From contig NC_092013.1 in assembly GCF_042242105.1 (NCBI RefSeq), positions 12,827,618 through 12,891,617 of the forward strand: a DNA stretch of 64,000 bases, given 5' to 3'. The first letter of the stretch is position 1. Every line of letters starts with the position of its first letter. Under the pieces are notes generated by a model, which did not search any database, was not told the DNA's origin, and saw nothing but the letters and a program-made list of their open reading frames with translations. A program made the position numbers and the translations under genes. Positions 1 through 12,023 of the stretch are shown piece after piece. This DNA comes from Pempheris klunzingeri (lineage: Eukaryota; Chordata; Actinopteri; Acropomatiformes; Pempheridae).

Positions 1-87
1 CTAAAGCATTTCACTGCTGCACTTAAAGTCTGGCAGCTTTCACAAACCTGATAAAAGACACAGCGGCACTGTCGACAAAAGCTCAGA

Positions 88-237
88 GAGTCACCAAACA
101 CATTATTATACTTTGGAGTCCATGAATATCTTGCACCAAACTTCGTGGGAATCTGGCCAGTAGTTGTTGATAATATTTTGCTCTGGACCAAACTGTTGGA
201 CAGATGAACGAACAGACGGACCAGCATAGCTATTCTT
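88..237. repeat. Decayed dispersed teleost repeat
   Basis: The stretch with 'cttcgtgggaatctgg', 'agtagttgttga' and 'ctctggaccaaa' followed by a GAC/GAAC-rich run matches my recollection of a very common percomorph intergenic repeat (consensus roughly 'tttcgtggcaatcc..agttgttgaga..ctggaccaaa..gaccgaccgac'). It has no coding capacity. The family assignment is from memory, and a repeat-library search would settle it. Confidence 0.5.
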
Positions 238-880
238 AGGCCCCACTGCTTTAAAGGAAAATAAATAGATAAATGAAATAAAACTTTTATTGAGTTCAAA
301 ACCTACTGATCAAGAAAAGCATCTAAATCAGTTACATTTTTTTCTAGGGATTAAAGCCACTTTATTTATTCAATTTTATCTATAAAACTGAAAATCACAA
401 CAGCACATTAACAACATCGAATACTTCACTCTCATAAATCAAGTTTAAAAAAGCAAAAAAGCACATAAAATACACAAACATATATTAGAAATTTACAGAA
501 TTTCTGTGCAATTATACTTTATTTTAAATCACTTTTCAAGTGTTGTTTCAAGGTGACTTGTATAATTATCATGCTTTTATTCTTAATTAATTTTTTTTTA
601 AAAATAATTCAGTTAAAATAATCAGGATTTCCTGCAAATGGCTGAAGAATAAAAATGAAAAATAAAAAAAGTTATGGAACAAAACTTTTTTTTAATTTTT
701 TTTTTTTTTATGACAAATGAATCATCTCACAACTCCTCCTTATCTTGTGACCCTTTGGAGGAGCCAGAGAACTAAACTACCAAACCATCAAAATTGTGCT
801 TGAATGAGATCATTTGAAGGATCAGCTACAGGCTGATGAGCACCTGATAAATTCAACTAAAACAAACAAACAAAAAAAGT
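238..880. other. AT-rich intergenic DNA upstream of tgfa
   Basis: About 640 bases of strongly AT-rich sequence with several A or T homopolymer runs. I see no open frame, RNA gene or recognisable element here. Confidence 0.6.
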
Positions 881-906
881 CTTATATTGAGGTCATAGTG
901 AGATGA

Positions 907-951
907 AGCCCCGTCCTCCTCCTCCTCCTCCTCCCCCTCCTCCTCCTCCCT
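907..951. repeat. CCT-rich polypyrimidine tract in the tgfa upstream region
   Basis: A nearly pure C/T tract dominated by CCT triplets lies about 370 bp upstream of the tgfa start codon. Such homopyrimidine mirror-like tracts can adopt triplex DNA and often sit in GC-rich promoters without a TATA box; that role is inference. A (CTG)n run follows at about 1192-1212, within the likely 5'UTR or promoter. Confidence 0.6.
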
Positions 952-1321
952 GTCTCTAATTGGCCAGCCTCTGACAGGATTACACGAGTTTCCTCAATTG
1001 AACGCGGAGAAGTTAAACGCCCGGACATCCAGCCGGAGCCTCCTGTGTTTTGGACTGAAAAAGAGAAAATCACAAAGTGAAAACTGGGCCGCACTTACTT
1101 TTTCACAGACTCCATCCGAAGCGACAGCTGATCAGATGTGAGTGAGTGACACCGGCCTGCAGGATTAAATGTGTCCCGTGCTGATGGTCTCTGCTGCTGC
1201 TGCTGCTGCTGGCCGCCCTGCAGCCTCAAACACTGATGACTAATGTGGTTTCTCAACACACGCCCGCATTTCACCGAGTCTGACCGTCAACTTACTCCAC
1301 TTTAGACCACAAGTCGTCACC

Positions 1322-4300
1322 ATGACTCGGATCTTCTGGGACACTATTTTTCTCATAAGCGGTGAGTGACTTGACTAATTTCTCCAGAAATTCAGCTTTT
1401 TATTTGTCACCATGTCTCACTCTTAACTTCTCACTTTATGTCAAACACTTAGATAAATTCAGTGATTTGAGTTAACAGAGGTTCCTGTGTATTGCCTGCT
1501 ATTGATTCTGTTATTTTAATCTTAAATCAGTTGATCCTTTTACCACCACATACTTTTTTTTACTCTAGGCACTCCATTTAAACTCCATATTAACTCCACA
1601 TTAACTGTATTAGTTGTGCTGACTTTACTGTGTTTGATGGCATTTTGTTTATGCTCTATGGTGTTAATGATTCTTACTGGTGTGCCTTTAGGAAACTACT
1701 CAGTACATTCAAACTAAAGTGGGTGTGCTTTTTAATGGATGTCTGTGTTTTTATGGTGAGAAAAAAATGGCCATATTTCTTCATTTCTTTTGCCAATTTG
1801 CTCTGTACTCTGTCCACCCTCCCTGTGTTCACCACTTGGTTTGAGTCTGTAGCTGTGATTGCGTGTCTTCACTGAACCTTATGTATTTATAGTGCTTTGG
1901 TCTCATCCTTTTAGTGAATGCTTGACCCTGTTACTATTGTTGGGCTCTAGTTACTCAATGAAGCATTGATATCACATTGAAGACAAAGTCACATGATCAT
2001 AGCTGTGCAGGGCCAGATTACTAACCCTCAGGTTGTTCATCATATAGTTGGATATGTGACACCTGGTTCTCCTTTGGTGGGGGAGGGGAGATCACAATAG
2101 AGTAATATATATTTCTTATATTCCTATAGGTACTTTTAGTATGTCTGTGGTACTCAATGGTGAGTGAGTGAACTTTTTGGTATTTTTGTGATTATATTCC
2201 TGCAGGGATTTTTTGTTATTTCTATATTTTCTCACATCAGGCCCATATTATAGGTTAACAGCAGTTTATTTTCCTCCCTGCAGGTTCCCTCTTTACATTT
2301 GGAGCAGGGCCCAGCAATTCAACGATTATTGAAGCCAGCATTTCCATAGATACAAACTCCACTGCTGCTCCGAACCCCTCAGCAAACAGCTCTGCGATGA
2401 CCAGCGGCAGAAGCACAGCTACCCCAACCATTGAAGCTACTACGGCTAATGTCCCTCCTGTTCAAAGTAAGTCTCCACATAGCCATGTCCTGGAAACATT
2501 CAAGCTCATTGACGAGCTATTTCTACCCAAAAATAACTATATTTCATAAGCCAAATGTTGTTTCAAGACCATGATCCCCTCTCGCTGCAGTGTTACATCC
2601 ACAGCAGGTGCTCTCTACCTGATATTATTTTCCTGCAGGGATTTAGTGTTATTTGTTTATTTTAACACGCAGGACTGTATCACATTTTATTAGCTGTTTA
2701 TTTTCCTCTCTACAGGTTCCCTCTTTACAGCGGAAACAGGGCAGAGCAATTCAGCTATTAGTGAAGGCAGCATTTCCATAGATACAAACTCCACTGCTGC
2801 TCCGAACGCCTCAACCAGCAGCAGGAGCACGACTACCGCAACCACTACAACTAACGTCCCTCCTGTCAAAAGTAGGTCTCAGCACAGTCATGTCATGTCC
2901 ACATGCAAGTGGAGGTTTCCAGCAAAAAAATAATCCCCGTATTTAGGATAAAACGCGCCATTTGTCTACATTGCAGCTCTTAGTTCACACTCACTGCAGC
3001 GTTGCTTCCACAGCTGAAGTTCCCAACATTGAAAAGCCTCCTGCTGAGCTGCAGTGCATCAGACAGTGTGGCGCTCACTGATAATTGATCCTCTTAGCGT
3101 GAGTGAGGGCAACAATTGTAGCATATTAAAGATTATGAGCTGTATATATGAGCAGCACTTTGAGCCATTTCACAAAAGCTGTACCTACGGTGTTGAATTA
3201 TTATTTTTTTTATTTTCTTTTTTGAAAAGCACCATACATGCCTTAAAGGCTGGTTTCTGTTTCAATGTTGCTCTCGTTCGACTGCCAAAATCACATGGAA
3301 AGAGAGAGGGGTTGGTAGGCAGATGCCTCAGGGACAACAGAGGGCTTTCACAGAGTCTGAAAGAAGGAGACAATACATGTAGGCTGCAGTCCAAAAGCCC
3401 ATTTACCGTTGGAATGGAGTGTGTGACGAAGGCTGTAATGCATCTATCTGTCTGGATGTTCATCCTCCTTCCCACCCTGAATGTCACACTGTGCATCTGT
3501 TCCGGCTGCTGGGTGAACACTGACTGTTTTAGCCAGTTATGTAGGAATGTGTCTGACTGTACAGCTGACGCATAAGAAATGTGTTGTTTTGTCTGGGTGT
3601 TCATTTAATCAGATATCTTTGTCCTGAGTGTAAACTGAGATAGCTGCTCAAGAAAAAAGAAGTTGAATTAAAGTATCCTGCAGGGATGTGTTCTCTCCTC
3701 AGTCCTAATGTGGCTTGACGAACAGAGGTTTTTATTTTCAGCGTCTCACCGAGACTTTTCTTGACTCTTAATTGTCCCTCTCAGGTACAGCGAGAGACGT
3801 AAGCCACCACAAATCCACACGCAACTGGTAACAAAAGGCTTCAGTCTACCGTTGGTGGCGTGGGTGTCAGCTTTAGGATTTAGTACATGCTGTTGTTTCA
3901 GGTCTCTGGAGGCTTAGGCTATTTTTAGGGTTATGATATTCACCTGTGTCATGAAATGCACTTGGATTATATTTGATATTTTAATTTGGGTTAAAATTCA
4001 TGCCCTGTAGGACTTTAAAAGGTGGATGGTTCTGTATCAACATTTCAAGTAACCCACCCACTTATCAGCAGATTCTTGCTTATATACCCTACTCTAACTA
4101 AAGAGTCGCCCAACTAAAATGATTTAATTTGCATTTTATAAACCCACGTGCGTCTCTCTGAAAAAGTCTCACATCTTGTCTTACAACCTCACAGAGTTTG
4201 TGGCGGCCGCTGTTCGGTCTCATTTTGATGACTGTCCGGACTCCCACCGCCATTTCTGCTTCCAAGGCACATGTCGTTTCCTGATATTAGAGGAGACTCC

Positions 4301-6200
4301 TGCATGCGTGTAAGTTGTTACTGTCTTCACAATAAAATGCCAACAAGTTTAACAATACATCTTCTACCAGAATTAGCTGCACTGTTGTTGTTGTCCTTTT
4401 GGGTTCCCCAGGCCGATGGCATGCGCAATTATCCACTGTGCTACCGGCCGGTTAATTAGCTGCACTGTAAAGTCTACTAACATAATTTCACATATACAAA
4501 AGAACGCATTTCTCCCAGTTCTATGTTTGCATCTTAAATTACTTTGATATTTTAGCAATTCCAAGAAAGTTGGTGTTTGTTTTGGACTGATTTTTGGAAT
4601 AGACATTATGTCAGACCAAAATGTTGCCATCCTTTAAAAGAAACACAAGAGAAATCTTAGATCAAAAGCTAAAGGCTGAAGTTCCAGTGTTTGTGGTCTT
4701 TGTTTGTGTAGAAGCAGATAAGAGAGTGAGCAAATTAACCACAGAAACCAACTTTCATAAAAGTTTTATTTAAATAATTATCCCTATATGCAGAAAGCAT
4801 GAGCTATATGACATCACATTTGCGTATTAATGGATTCGAAAGACTTCGTACCTTCAATCGTTTTGTTATGACTGTGAGTGGTGACAGATTATAAGTGTAA
4901 TTCATTTCAAAGCCGTTTCTCATCAACATAAAACTGATGAGTAAGACTGACTACATTTGATATCAAACCAGTAGACTTGTTGGCCTCCTGTCAACTGTGA
5001 TATGAGCTACTTCCATTCCAATCCATTAACACCATTTACGTCAAATCGAATTCATACCTGATTTGATTTTTCCATCCTCGTTGCAGGTGCCATCCAGGCT
5101 TTGTTGGGATGAGGTGCGAGCATGCAGACCTGCTTGCAGTTGTAGCAACTAATCACAGACAACAGACGGTTGCCACAGTGCTGGTGTTGTGTGTGATCGG
5201 GTGTGTCCTCATCATGGTGTTGTGTACACTTTTACAGTAAGTAACAAGCAGCATTTACAGGCCAGTAAATCTTTCCATCAAAGGAATGAAGTGATGGACT
5301 TGATGTCAGAAGGATTTTTTTCTTTTTTGGATTTGAGCACAAATGTGTTTTGTTGTGCAGTTGCTGGTGGAGGCAGGACTGTCGCAGGCGGAGCCACGCA
5401 CATCACTACGTCTCGGAGAAGCACAGACCATCCTGCTATCCTTCTGAGAGTGGTACTTCTATTTATTTCTTGTGTCAAAAAGACTATTTCCAATGTCACA
5501 TTCTATTTACTTATCTTCTGTTCACTGATAAATGAAGTTGAGAGTCTGTGGAACAGCTGATAGCAGTGGAGAACTGTGTCACGTCCAGTAAATACTGTGC
5601 ATGCGCTGTATTTAGACAAACGGTACATAGCTCTACGTTTGCAGGTCAAGCATGCGATACAGAGAGATTGGATCTCTGTGTCCCTGTTCATATTTTCCGA
5701 ATGTCAGTGGTTGTGGATGAAAATAATACGTGTTAGACTGGCGTTATTTGATGTTTTTCCATCCCTGCTCGGTCTCTCAGCCCATTTGATCCTAATGAAG
5801 ATGCAACCCTTAACAAGCAGGCAACAAATATATAGTTTCATTATAAAGCAGCTGGGCGCTGTAGTGTTCAGCGAACGTTACTCAAACAGGAGTAAATAGT
5901 CCATGCGTTGGACTATTTTCGGTTGGGGATGAATACACATTTGTTACACAATCTACCCTAAGGGATGAGTAAAGTGTCTGTCTCTCTATCTGGTGTGGGA
6001 AAATTCACAGCAGCAGGACGCTGTATGTGGGAACGACGAAATTTCAGGGTGTGTTTATGGGAATGTGCAATCTGCCACCAATGGTGTGGCTCATTTTCAT
6101 TTTATCTAAAAAAAACTAAGACTAAAGACTAAAGAATATGGCACAGAGGAAAAAGAAACAAAGACCTCACCTGTTTATTTTTTCCCTTTCAGTGGTTTGA
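1322..6200 (+). CDS. tgfa: Transforming growth factor alpha precursor (EGF-family ligand)
   Basis: Pro-TGF-alpha is a single-pass membrane ligand cleaved at the cell surface to activate the EGF receptor. Coding exons: 1322-1361, 2284-2466, 2716-2871, 4195-4309, 5087-5236, 5361-5452 and 6193-6200. All are GT-AG and in phase, giving 247 residues if both propeptide exons are used. The start [14 protein letters not shown] opens a short signal peptide. A Ser/Thr-rich stalk with several N-x-S/T sequons follows, then [16 protein letters not shown] and a perfect EGF domain (cysteine spacing 7-4-10-1-8). It ends in ADLLAVVA, a hydrophobic transmembrane segment beginning [12 protein letters not shown], and a Cys/Arg-rich tail ending SESVV. 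The terminal Val-Val matches the known trafficking/PDZ tail of mammalian TGFA (SETVV). The stalk is longer than in mammals because exon 2 is duplicated. The 3'UTR probably runs to about 7.85 kb. Identification is very secure; use of each duplicate exon is not known. Confidence 0.95.
2130..2159 (+). other. tgfa: Candidate 30-nt in-frame microexon of tgfa
   Basis: Inside the first intron a pyrimidine-rich stretch ending 'ttcctatag' is followed 30 bases later by the strong donor 'atg|gtgagt'. The piece is a multiple of three and has phase 1-1, like the flanking exon junction. Inclusion would add about ten residues ([10 protein letters not shown]) after the signal segment without breaking the frame. 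It may equally be chance, since no transcript evidence is visible. Confidence 0.25.
2195..3050 (+). repeat. Tandem duplication of the tgfa propeptide exon with flanking intron
   Basis: Two units of about 430 bp lie side by side. Both have 'cctgcagggatt' upstream, a 'gtttattttcct..ag|GTTCCCTCTTTACA' acceptor, an exon sharing the long block around 'AGCATTTCCATAGATACA', and a related donor and downstream intron. Exon copies are 183 nt (2284-2466) and 156 nt (2716-2871), both phase 1-1. Each can therefore be used alone, together or alternatively without frame loss. The second copy is shorter in its Ser/Thr-rich 3' half. Confidence 0.9.
3051..4194. other. tgfa intron with no recognised element
   Basis: This stretch between the duplicated propeptide exon and the EGF exon holds moderately long open frames on both strands (3054-3575 + and 3185-3604 -). 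Neither resembles a known protein, has splice support or shows domain features, so I regard both as chance frames. Confidence 0.6.
4381..4456 (-). repeat. tRNA-like SINE fragment in a tgfa intron
   Basis: On the minus strand the sequence beginning 'GGCCGGTAGCACAGTGGATA' carries a good RNA polymerase III A-box (TAGCnnAGTGG) and an anticodon-arm-like stretch. A true B-box and acceptor stem are lacking. It looks like the tRNA-derived head of a decayed SINE rather than a working tRNA gene. Confidence 0.45.
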
Positions 6201-7850
6201 GAAGACTCTTGGTGGAGCATGAGTGGTTTGCATCACGGCATGTTTAGTGTTCCTCATCTGTTCGGCCCACAAACCCTCAGGATTTCCAAAGTGTTATTCA
6301 CACCTTCTGATCAGGCAGACCTGTCCAGAGGCGAAGAAGCACAATCATCAGTGCGGCTAAGGTAAGCCTGCCTGATGTGGGAGTTTAAATGTTCCATGAC
6401 ATTGGTTCCACTGACTGGGACTTTTGACCTGCAGTACCCGAAGAACATGTTTACTTCACTCTTTGATTCTGTGGAAGTACTCACAGAACTACAACTGTCT
6501 GTTTGAAGCTCTGAGGATGAAGCTGCTGCCAAATCCTACATGAGAAGAGCTCCTTGTGTACTGAATTACTGTTTCTGGCTGGTCTAGAGGACATGAGAAA
6601 CAACCTACTGGGCCATTAAACATCCCGTGCGGATGTTGAACACAGTAACTCATTTTCTTAAGTCAGAAGACCCCAATTCCTATTTTTGTCTTTTAGTAAC
6701 TTTGCGCACTTTTCATCAGAACTCTACAAGCACAGAGGACATTTTTAAGAAATTATGGTGGGGGAAAACTGATGCTTTAAAGAAGTTTTAGTGTCTGTTT
6801 TTAAAGAATGAACTCACTTCACCTGACAGGAGTAGGAATTGTTAAATGGACTGACTGCTGATGGATTAAAAACCCTGGACTTCAATCAGTAATTATACAC
6901 AAAGCTTACAGCTCCAAATTGCTCCAACACGGCTTTGATATGATATAGAAAAAAATCTTTCTGGTATTTTTTTTTTTACTTCAAATGATTTAATGACTCC
7001 AGTATTGCTACTGCAGCTGAAATATTCCTTTTTTTATTTATTCCTGAGCCGTACTTGAACATGTTCATGCATCAGAGGTTTTTGATTTGCAAGCTATAAC
7101 TGTAACGACACATGCACAAACTGGGAGGGAGGCCACGTTATTCCATGGTCCCATTATGTTGTTGCACTTTTCTGCAAGCTGTTCATGAAAAAAAGCTGCA
7201 CTTACTGAACGATGTCGTCACTCGGAGAAGTGTCCACATAATGAGAGATGCCAAATCACTCGTTTCTAACTTTGCCTGAATGAGCACTGAGGGGAAGAGG
7301 CACGTGGGTTGTACACATCCACCTAAGCACTCAAAGCACAGCTTGTATTTTTAAAGACACAGCACAAAACTCTATTTATTTCAAAACTGGTGTGTTATAG
7401 CATTGCTTTTGATTTGAAACCTCTGAGGGTTCATTTAAAACAAATTCAAGTTTTTCTTAAAAAACTTGAAGAATAATCGGTGAAGAAATACTAAATGATG
7501 ATTACAAACTGCCTCGGGTATGAAGTGTTTGCTCGCTCTGTGTTATAAGGAAAAAAAAAGAATTAAAATGAATGTGATTGTATTTATATGCCAAGAGACT
7601 CTGAGGGGATGATACACCTGTCTTTGTTTACAGTATGTGATGATATTTACATTCACAATCTATGTTAATGTTTATTACAATGTAAAGATGTGTAAATATC
7701 AGAAACACAGAAATATTCAGTGTGTCTGTACAAAATCATCCAAAAGCGCTCTCATGCATTAACCATTTACTTTGTCGAAGTTATTGCGTCACAATTGGAA
7801 AGCTTCTATTATCTGCATTTGTTTTCCAATTAAGAATTAAAAATGCAATT
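6201..7850 (+). other. tgfa: Probable tgfa 3'UTR
   Basis: Non-coding, AT-rich sequence directly after the tgfa stop codon, with no other gene signal. Mammalian TGFA has a multi-kilobase 3'UTR. Candidate poly(A) signals are the weak ATTAAA-type sites near 7560 and 7835, so the true end is uncertain. Confidence 0.45.
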
Positions 7851-10077
7851 GAGTGTTTGTGTGTGTGCATATTTCTTATGTGGTAATTAGTTGCTGCTCC
7901 ATCCTTGAGTTAGCTATTGGATTTCCTTGCGTGACCTTCTTTTTTCTTTTTGCTGTTTCCTCTTTTTTTTTTTCTTTCTCTCTTGAAATACCCCGATTTT
8001 CTGATGCTCTGCCCTTCTATTTTTCTCTTTCACTGAATATTTCAGGATGCAGAATTGCCGAACATGAAACCCTGAACCCCGGGCACAGTTAAACAAAGAG
8101 CCGCACTCTTGAGTGCTTTTATAGCTGAAGGAAATGTTTCAGCCCTCTTCTATATTGCCATTAAGTTTTTTTTATTTTTGTCTTTTGGAGTTAACAGAAT
8201 GTATACCCATTCATGTTAAAGCATTTATTTAATGTGCTAGAATGCACCACATCCTGTTTTTTTTCTTTTCTTTCCATTATATGTTACTGAGTTGACGTCT
8301 TCCCACTTAACGTGCTGCATCTCCACTGCTCTTCCCTTTCGCTCTCCGGAGCTTCGTTTTGTTTTGCAATCCCATTATGTCTGCAATTGGATTTCTGTGG
8401 AGCCCTTTAGAGCCGTCTGGCTGAGCTACTAAACCAGCTTTGAATTAAGCAGCTCTTGTGGGCCCTTCCCTAAAGATACACAATACCCTTTAACATACAA
8501 AGGAGTGCAAGTAGAAATTGAAGTGAAAACAAGGCAAAGGAATGGGAAATCAAAACTTTTTATTTAAACTGGATGTTGACACTGAGAAGACGCGTGTCTT
8601 CGGCATCGAGAAATTCTCTTAAACTCTTTAAATCTGACTTGGACACGTGTCAATCCCTATTCCCCATAAAAGGCTGAAGCTCTGCTTTGAATTGCAATTC
8701 CATTCTGGTCTTTTTTTCTTTCTTTTTCTTCCTCTGCTTCCTCTTGTTCTTTTGATCCTCGGCCCAGCATTCCCAGTATCTGCCTCTGACCAGATGGTTT
8801 GAAATAAGAGTACTTACAAAGGTATTAGGGTTAAGCAACCCTGCCTTGTTCTTCTACTGCTAAGCACAGAAACAAATCATTCGGAATGATGAAAGGTCAG
8901 AGCTTCAGTTGAAAGGGTTAGGTCACCCAAATGTAATTTGGGCTGGACACACACAGCTTTCAAGACATTTTATACAACGTAAGTGTGATGTTACGATATT
9001 CAAATTCATGTCGATGACTTGATGATTGAAGTTTTGAATCTTTACAGAATTCTATCCATGTAAATTTATATTGAAATGGTGTTACAGGGCCACTATGCAC
9101 AGCACGAACTATTTCAGCTGCCACTAGCTTTCAATGTACGTACTGGCGTGTGGCATGTACTATTTTAACACTGACTCGAAAACGTGAATCTGCCTTTAAA
9201 GCTGTTGGTTTGATATATTCTACCAATGAGAGCAACATCTCTGCTCCTCTGTGCTGGAGAATTTACAAGCAAACTTTTTTTTTAGGAAAAAGTATTAGTG
9301 AATGGTGGTGAGTTGCATGCATGCATGTACATGTTGTGTTGCCTCCCCTGCTGCAAAAGAAATGAATTATTGTTGAGACCAAAACCTGTTTGATGGAAAA
9401 AGTGAACAGGGGCGTCTCATTAACAGCACCAGCCAAAGTCGGTTGTGGATGGATAGATAGACATACAGATGACAGATGAAGTGACAAGTTAAGAGACGGA
9501 CCCAATAGCTTGGTGGTTTTACGTGCTGATCAGAAATTACAACGTCCATGTTTCAAGCCTGGCAGTGGAGCTTTGTTGCCTCTTTCCCCATCTGTCTCTC
9601 CCTTCACTCCCTGTTGCCTCTTTACTATCAACTCTGCACTGAAAGTATAAAATGCCCCAAATATACTTAAAGATGTAAGATCCTTAAAGATCCCTCTAGA
9701 GGCAGGTGTCACTGCAAATCAGTGCAAACGTACTCTGAGTGATCGCTACTATACAGTGATGAAACTTCTCCATCCTGAGTGGTCTTCCTCTCATCACCCC
9801 CACCCTCATGGCACAAGGGGTGATGAAGGAGTGATGTGAGGTGTCCATTCACAGTCTTTGATCATAGACTGTTTCTAAATAAGCAGATGCTATTTGCACT
9901 CTGGGATAATAGCCAATGTGGCTATTTACACCCAGGTGTTCATCCTCCTGAGATACAGAAGAAAAAGGGTTTTAATATTTCGATTTTTTTACATAATTTA
10001 AGCAATTAGGGTGTAAGAAATATATAGATTAAATAGATAAATAGATTTGTTTTCTCAAAAAATCTTACTTTTTATAA
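7851..10077. other. Intergenic DNA between tgfa and hdhd3
   Basis: No gene is recognised in these 2.2 kb. It contains pyrimidine runs (about 7940-7985 and 8705-8760), a short 'gcatgcatgcatg' repeat near 9315 and small chance frames. No conserved exon or RNA gene is visible. Confidence 0.6.
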
Positions 10078-10380
10078 CATGTCCCGAGTTTTGGTGCCTA
10101 AACCTAACCACGTAGTTTTGTTGACTAAACCTACGCATGATTTAAAACTGAAACCCACTGAAAAGAATAAATCAAAAGGCTAAAAATGAAAAGGCTAACG
10201 GCATTGACGGATGGTTTCACACAGAACTCAAACCCCTCTCCCCTGGGTGAAGGTCCTATATTTGACCCATTCATCCACCACATCCTCCTTCTATGAGGAC
10301 TTTGTCGCTCTTTATTCGACGTTACTGGGCCGGGCATTAACAGCTGCCGTCAGGCTATTTACCCGTGTGTAAAGAGACAC
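10078..10380. repeat. Probable dispersed repeat downstream of hdhd3
   Basis: The run with 'tggtgcctaaacctaacca' and the later 'aactcaaacccc..ctgggtgaaggtcc' resembles a repeat often seen in perciform intergenic DNA. The assignment is from memory, and no coding frame or terminal repeats are evident. Confidence 0.4.
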
Positions 10381-10510
10381 TACATTTTAAATAACTACCC
10401 TTTTTTTTTCTCAGTCTCAAAACCCTTTAATTTTGTCATCAGTCAAAAAGTCAATGAGGCTGTTTTCTAAGACAGCTTCTGTACAATTAATACATATTTA
10501 TCGCTCCACG

Positions 10511-10516
10511 TTTATT
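10511..10516 (-). terminator. hdhd3: hdhd3 poly(A) signal (AATAAA)
   Basis: AATAAA on the minus strand, about 240 bases after the hdhd3 stop codon, is the first good polyadenylation signal. It predicts a 3'UTR of roughly 260 bases. Confidence 0.45.
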
Positions 10517-10755
10517 TACAGAAAAAGTGCATGATCATTCCACACTTCACAAACTGTTTTTATATTACGATCCCTGATATTCTGGATTTTGTTCTAAAAA
10601 CTTCTGTCAGTAGCATTTCATTTGTTAAACAGGTGAAGAGCTCCAAAGTAGTGGAGCCCACTCATGTCAACATTGATAAATCACAGAAATTAGTTCCTTA
10701 ACTGGACCACAGATGGACTGAGAAGCTTTGCACACGAGCTCATGACTACTTGGCA

Positions 10756-11752
10756 TTAGTCCATTTGCTGCTGAAGCTGTGGTGGCAGCTCCTCCAGCGA
10801 GCTGAGCCGATGCTCTCGAGGGACGTCGGGTCGGTTGTGTTTGTTGTGTCTGTCTAGCAGGAACCCGTGGATGCCCAGAGACCGAGAGGCGAGGTAATCA
10901 TTCACATAGTGGTCCCCAATATGAGCGACACTAGCAGCTGGTGCACCACATCTCTGCAGCGCCTGATCAAAGATGGCTGGACTCGGCTTTGCTACACCTG
11001 CTTGCTCTGATGTTATCAAAAAGCTGAAGTGAGACAGCAGACCACAAACACGTAAAATCTCTTCCAGGCGGCCGTCAAAGTTTGACACCACACCCAGCTT
11101 GAGTCCTAGAGAGGAGCAACTCTCCAGAGTTTTCGCTGAGTCCGGAAATACCTAAAACAAAGGGACATTATACAATCTTAAATGACCATTTTACACAGAA
11201 CCATAAAGTATTAATAGAACAGGCTTTAAATTAAATGGTCATTGCAAATGAAAACTGTGATATTTTTTTTTTAGCTTAGTTTATGTTTCCAAACTATTTT
11301 GTAATGAATGTGTTGTATTTCTAATGTATGAAGCAGTAACATCAGTAAAGCAGGCTTTATGAAATTGAAATTAACCTATAATTTATTATTTAAGCAAACC
11401 ACATGTGTCATGTATCATTTACCTCCCAGTTCTCTGCATTGCAGAAGTTATGATAAAGGTTGTGAGCAATTGTGTCTAGCAGGGCTGGGTCCAGTACCCT
11501 GCACTGGGAGAAGGTGTCCCGTACAACGGCCATCCACCAAGACCGTCCATCCAGGCCCTGAGTGATGCCGTAGTTTGGGTATCTGCTGGAATGACGTCGA
11601 TACGCCTGGCGAAAAGCAGCTTCGACTTCCACGGGGCTGAGGTCCAAGCCCATGCGTTCTGCCTCCTTGCAGTACTGCTCTCCCACAGAGGCACGCACCT
11701 TCAGCAGGGTGTCTTTTACATCCCATAGCACCCAGCGCAGAGGAGCTCGCAT
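10756..11752 (-). CDS. hdhd3: HAD-like hydrolase domain-containing protein 3
   Basis: Two coding exons (11752-11423 and 11151-10756, minus strand) give 241 residues; human HDHD3 has 251. The protein has the HAD fold. Motif I is WDVKDTLL (nucleophile Asp11), the cap follows (PNYGITQGLDGRSWW), motif II is SNFD (Ser133), the motif III lysine is in AKPSP (Lys165), and motif IV is IGDHYVND (Asp190, Asp195). The usual DxD of HAD phosphatases is DVK here, so the general acid/base Asp is replaced by Lys13. The same is true of HDHD3 as I recall it, so the family's catalytic activity is doubtful and its role poorly known. The start is chosen at the Met before RAPLRW; 'ctgtag|gtgta' just before it is an acceptor, implying a 5'UTR exon near 13.34-13.40 kb. 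The first intron holds two repeat copies. Confidence 0.93.
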
Positions 11753-12023
11753 TACACCTACAGAAGTAACACCACAGGCATAACACAGATTAATGTAAAA
11801 AAAAACAACAAACAAACACGAGAACCTGAGTGTTTATTAAATGTTTCCTCGCCAGGTTGTTTCTGTGGGAATAGTTCAGACAAACCCAAAAGTCTGAGTC
11901 TAAAATCATTGACTAGTTACTATATAGTGAACTAAGCTATATTACCATTTTGAAGTATTGACATTTCTAGTGTTATTAATCAAATCATACAATGTAAAAA
12001 GTTATGCACAATAGGCCTTTTTG

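Noticed and set aside
3054-3604. Overlapping open frames of 173 (+) and 139 (-) codons in a tgfa intron
   Set aside because: No recognisable domain, no homology that I know, no splice context, and both strands are open over the same bases, which suggests chance.
3671-3690. A third tgfa propeptide exon unit suggested by another 'cctgcaggga'
   Set aside because: Only this short word matches; no exon or acceptor of the GTTCCCTC type follows.
4381-4456. Possible tRNA gene
   Set aside because: A good A-box is present, but there is no B-box, no complete cloverleaf and no acceptor stem pairing; it is better read as a SINE head.
11408-11815. Longer hdhd3 N-terminus starting MFVVFFYINL
   Set aside because: The extra residues are encoded by intron sequence upstream of the acceptor 'ctgtag', and the family start is the Met before the HAD motif.
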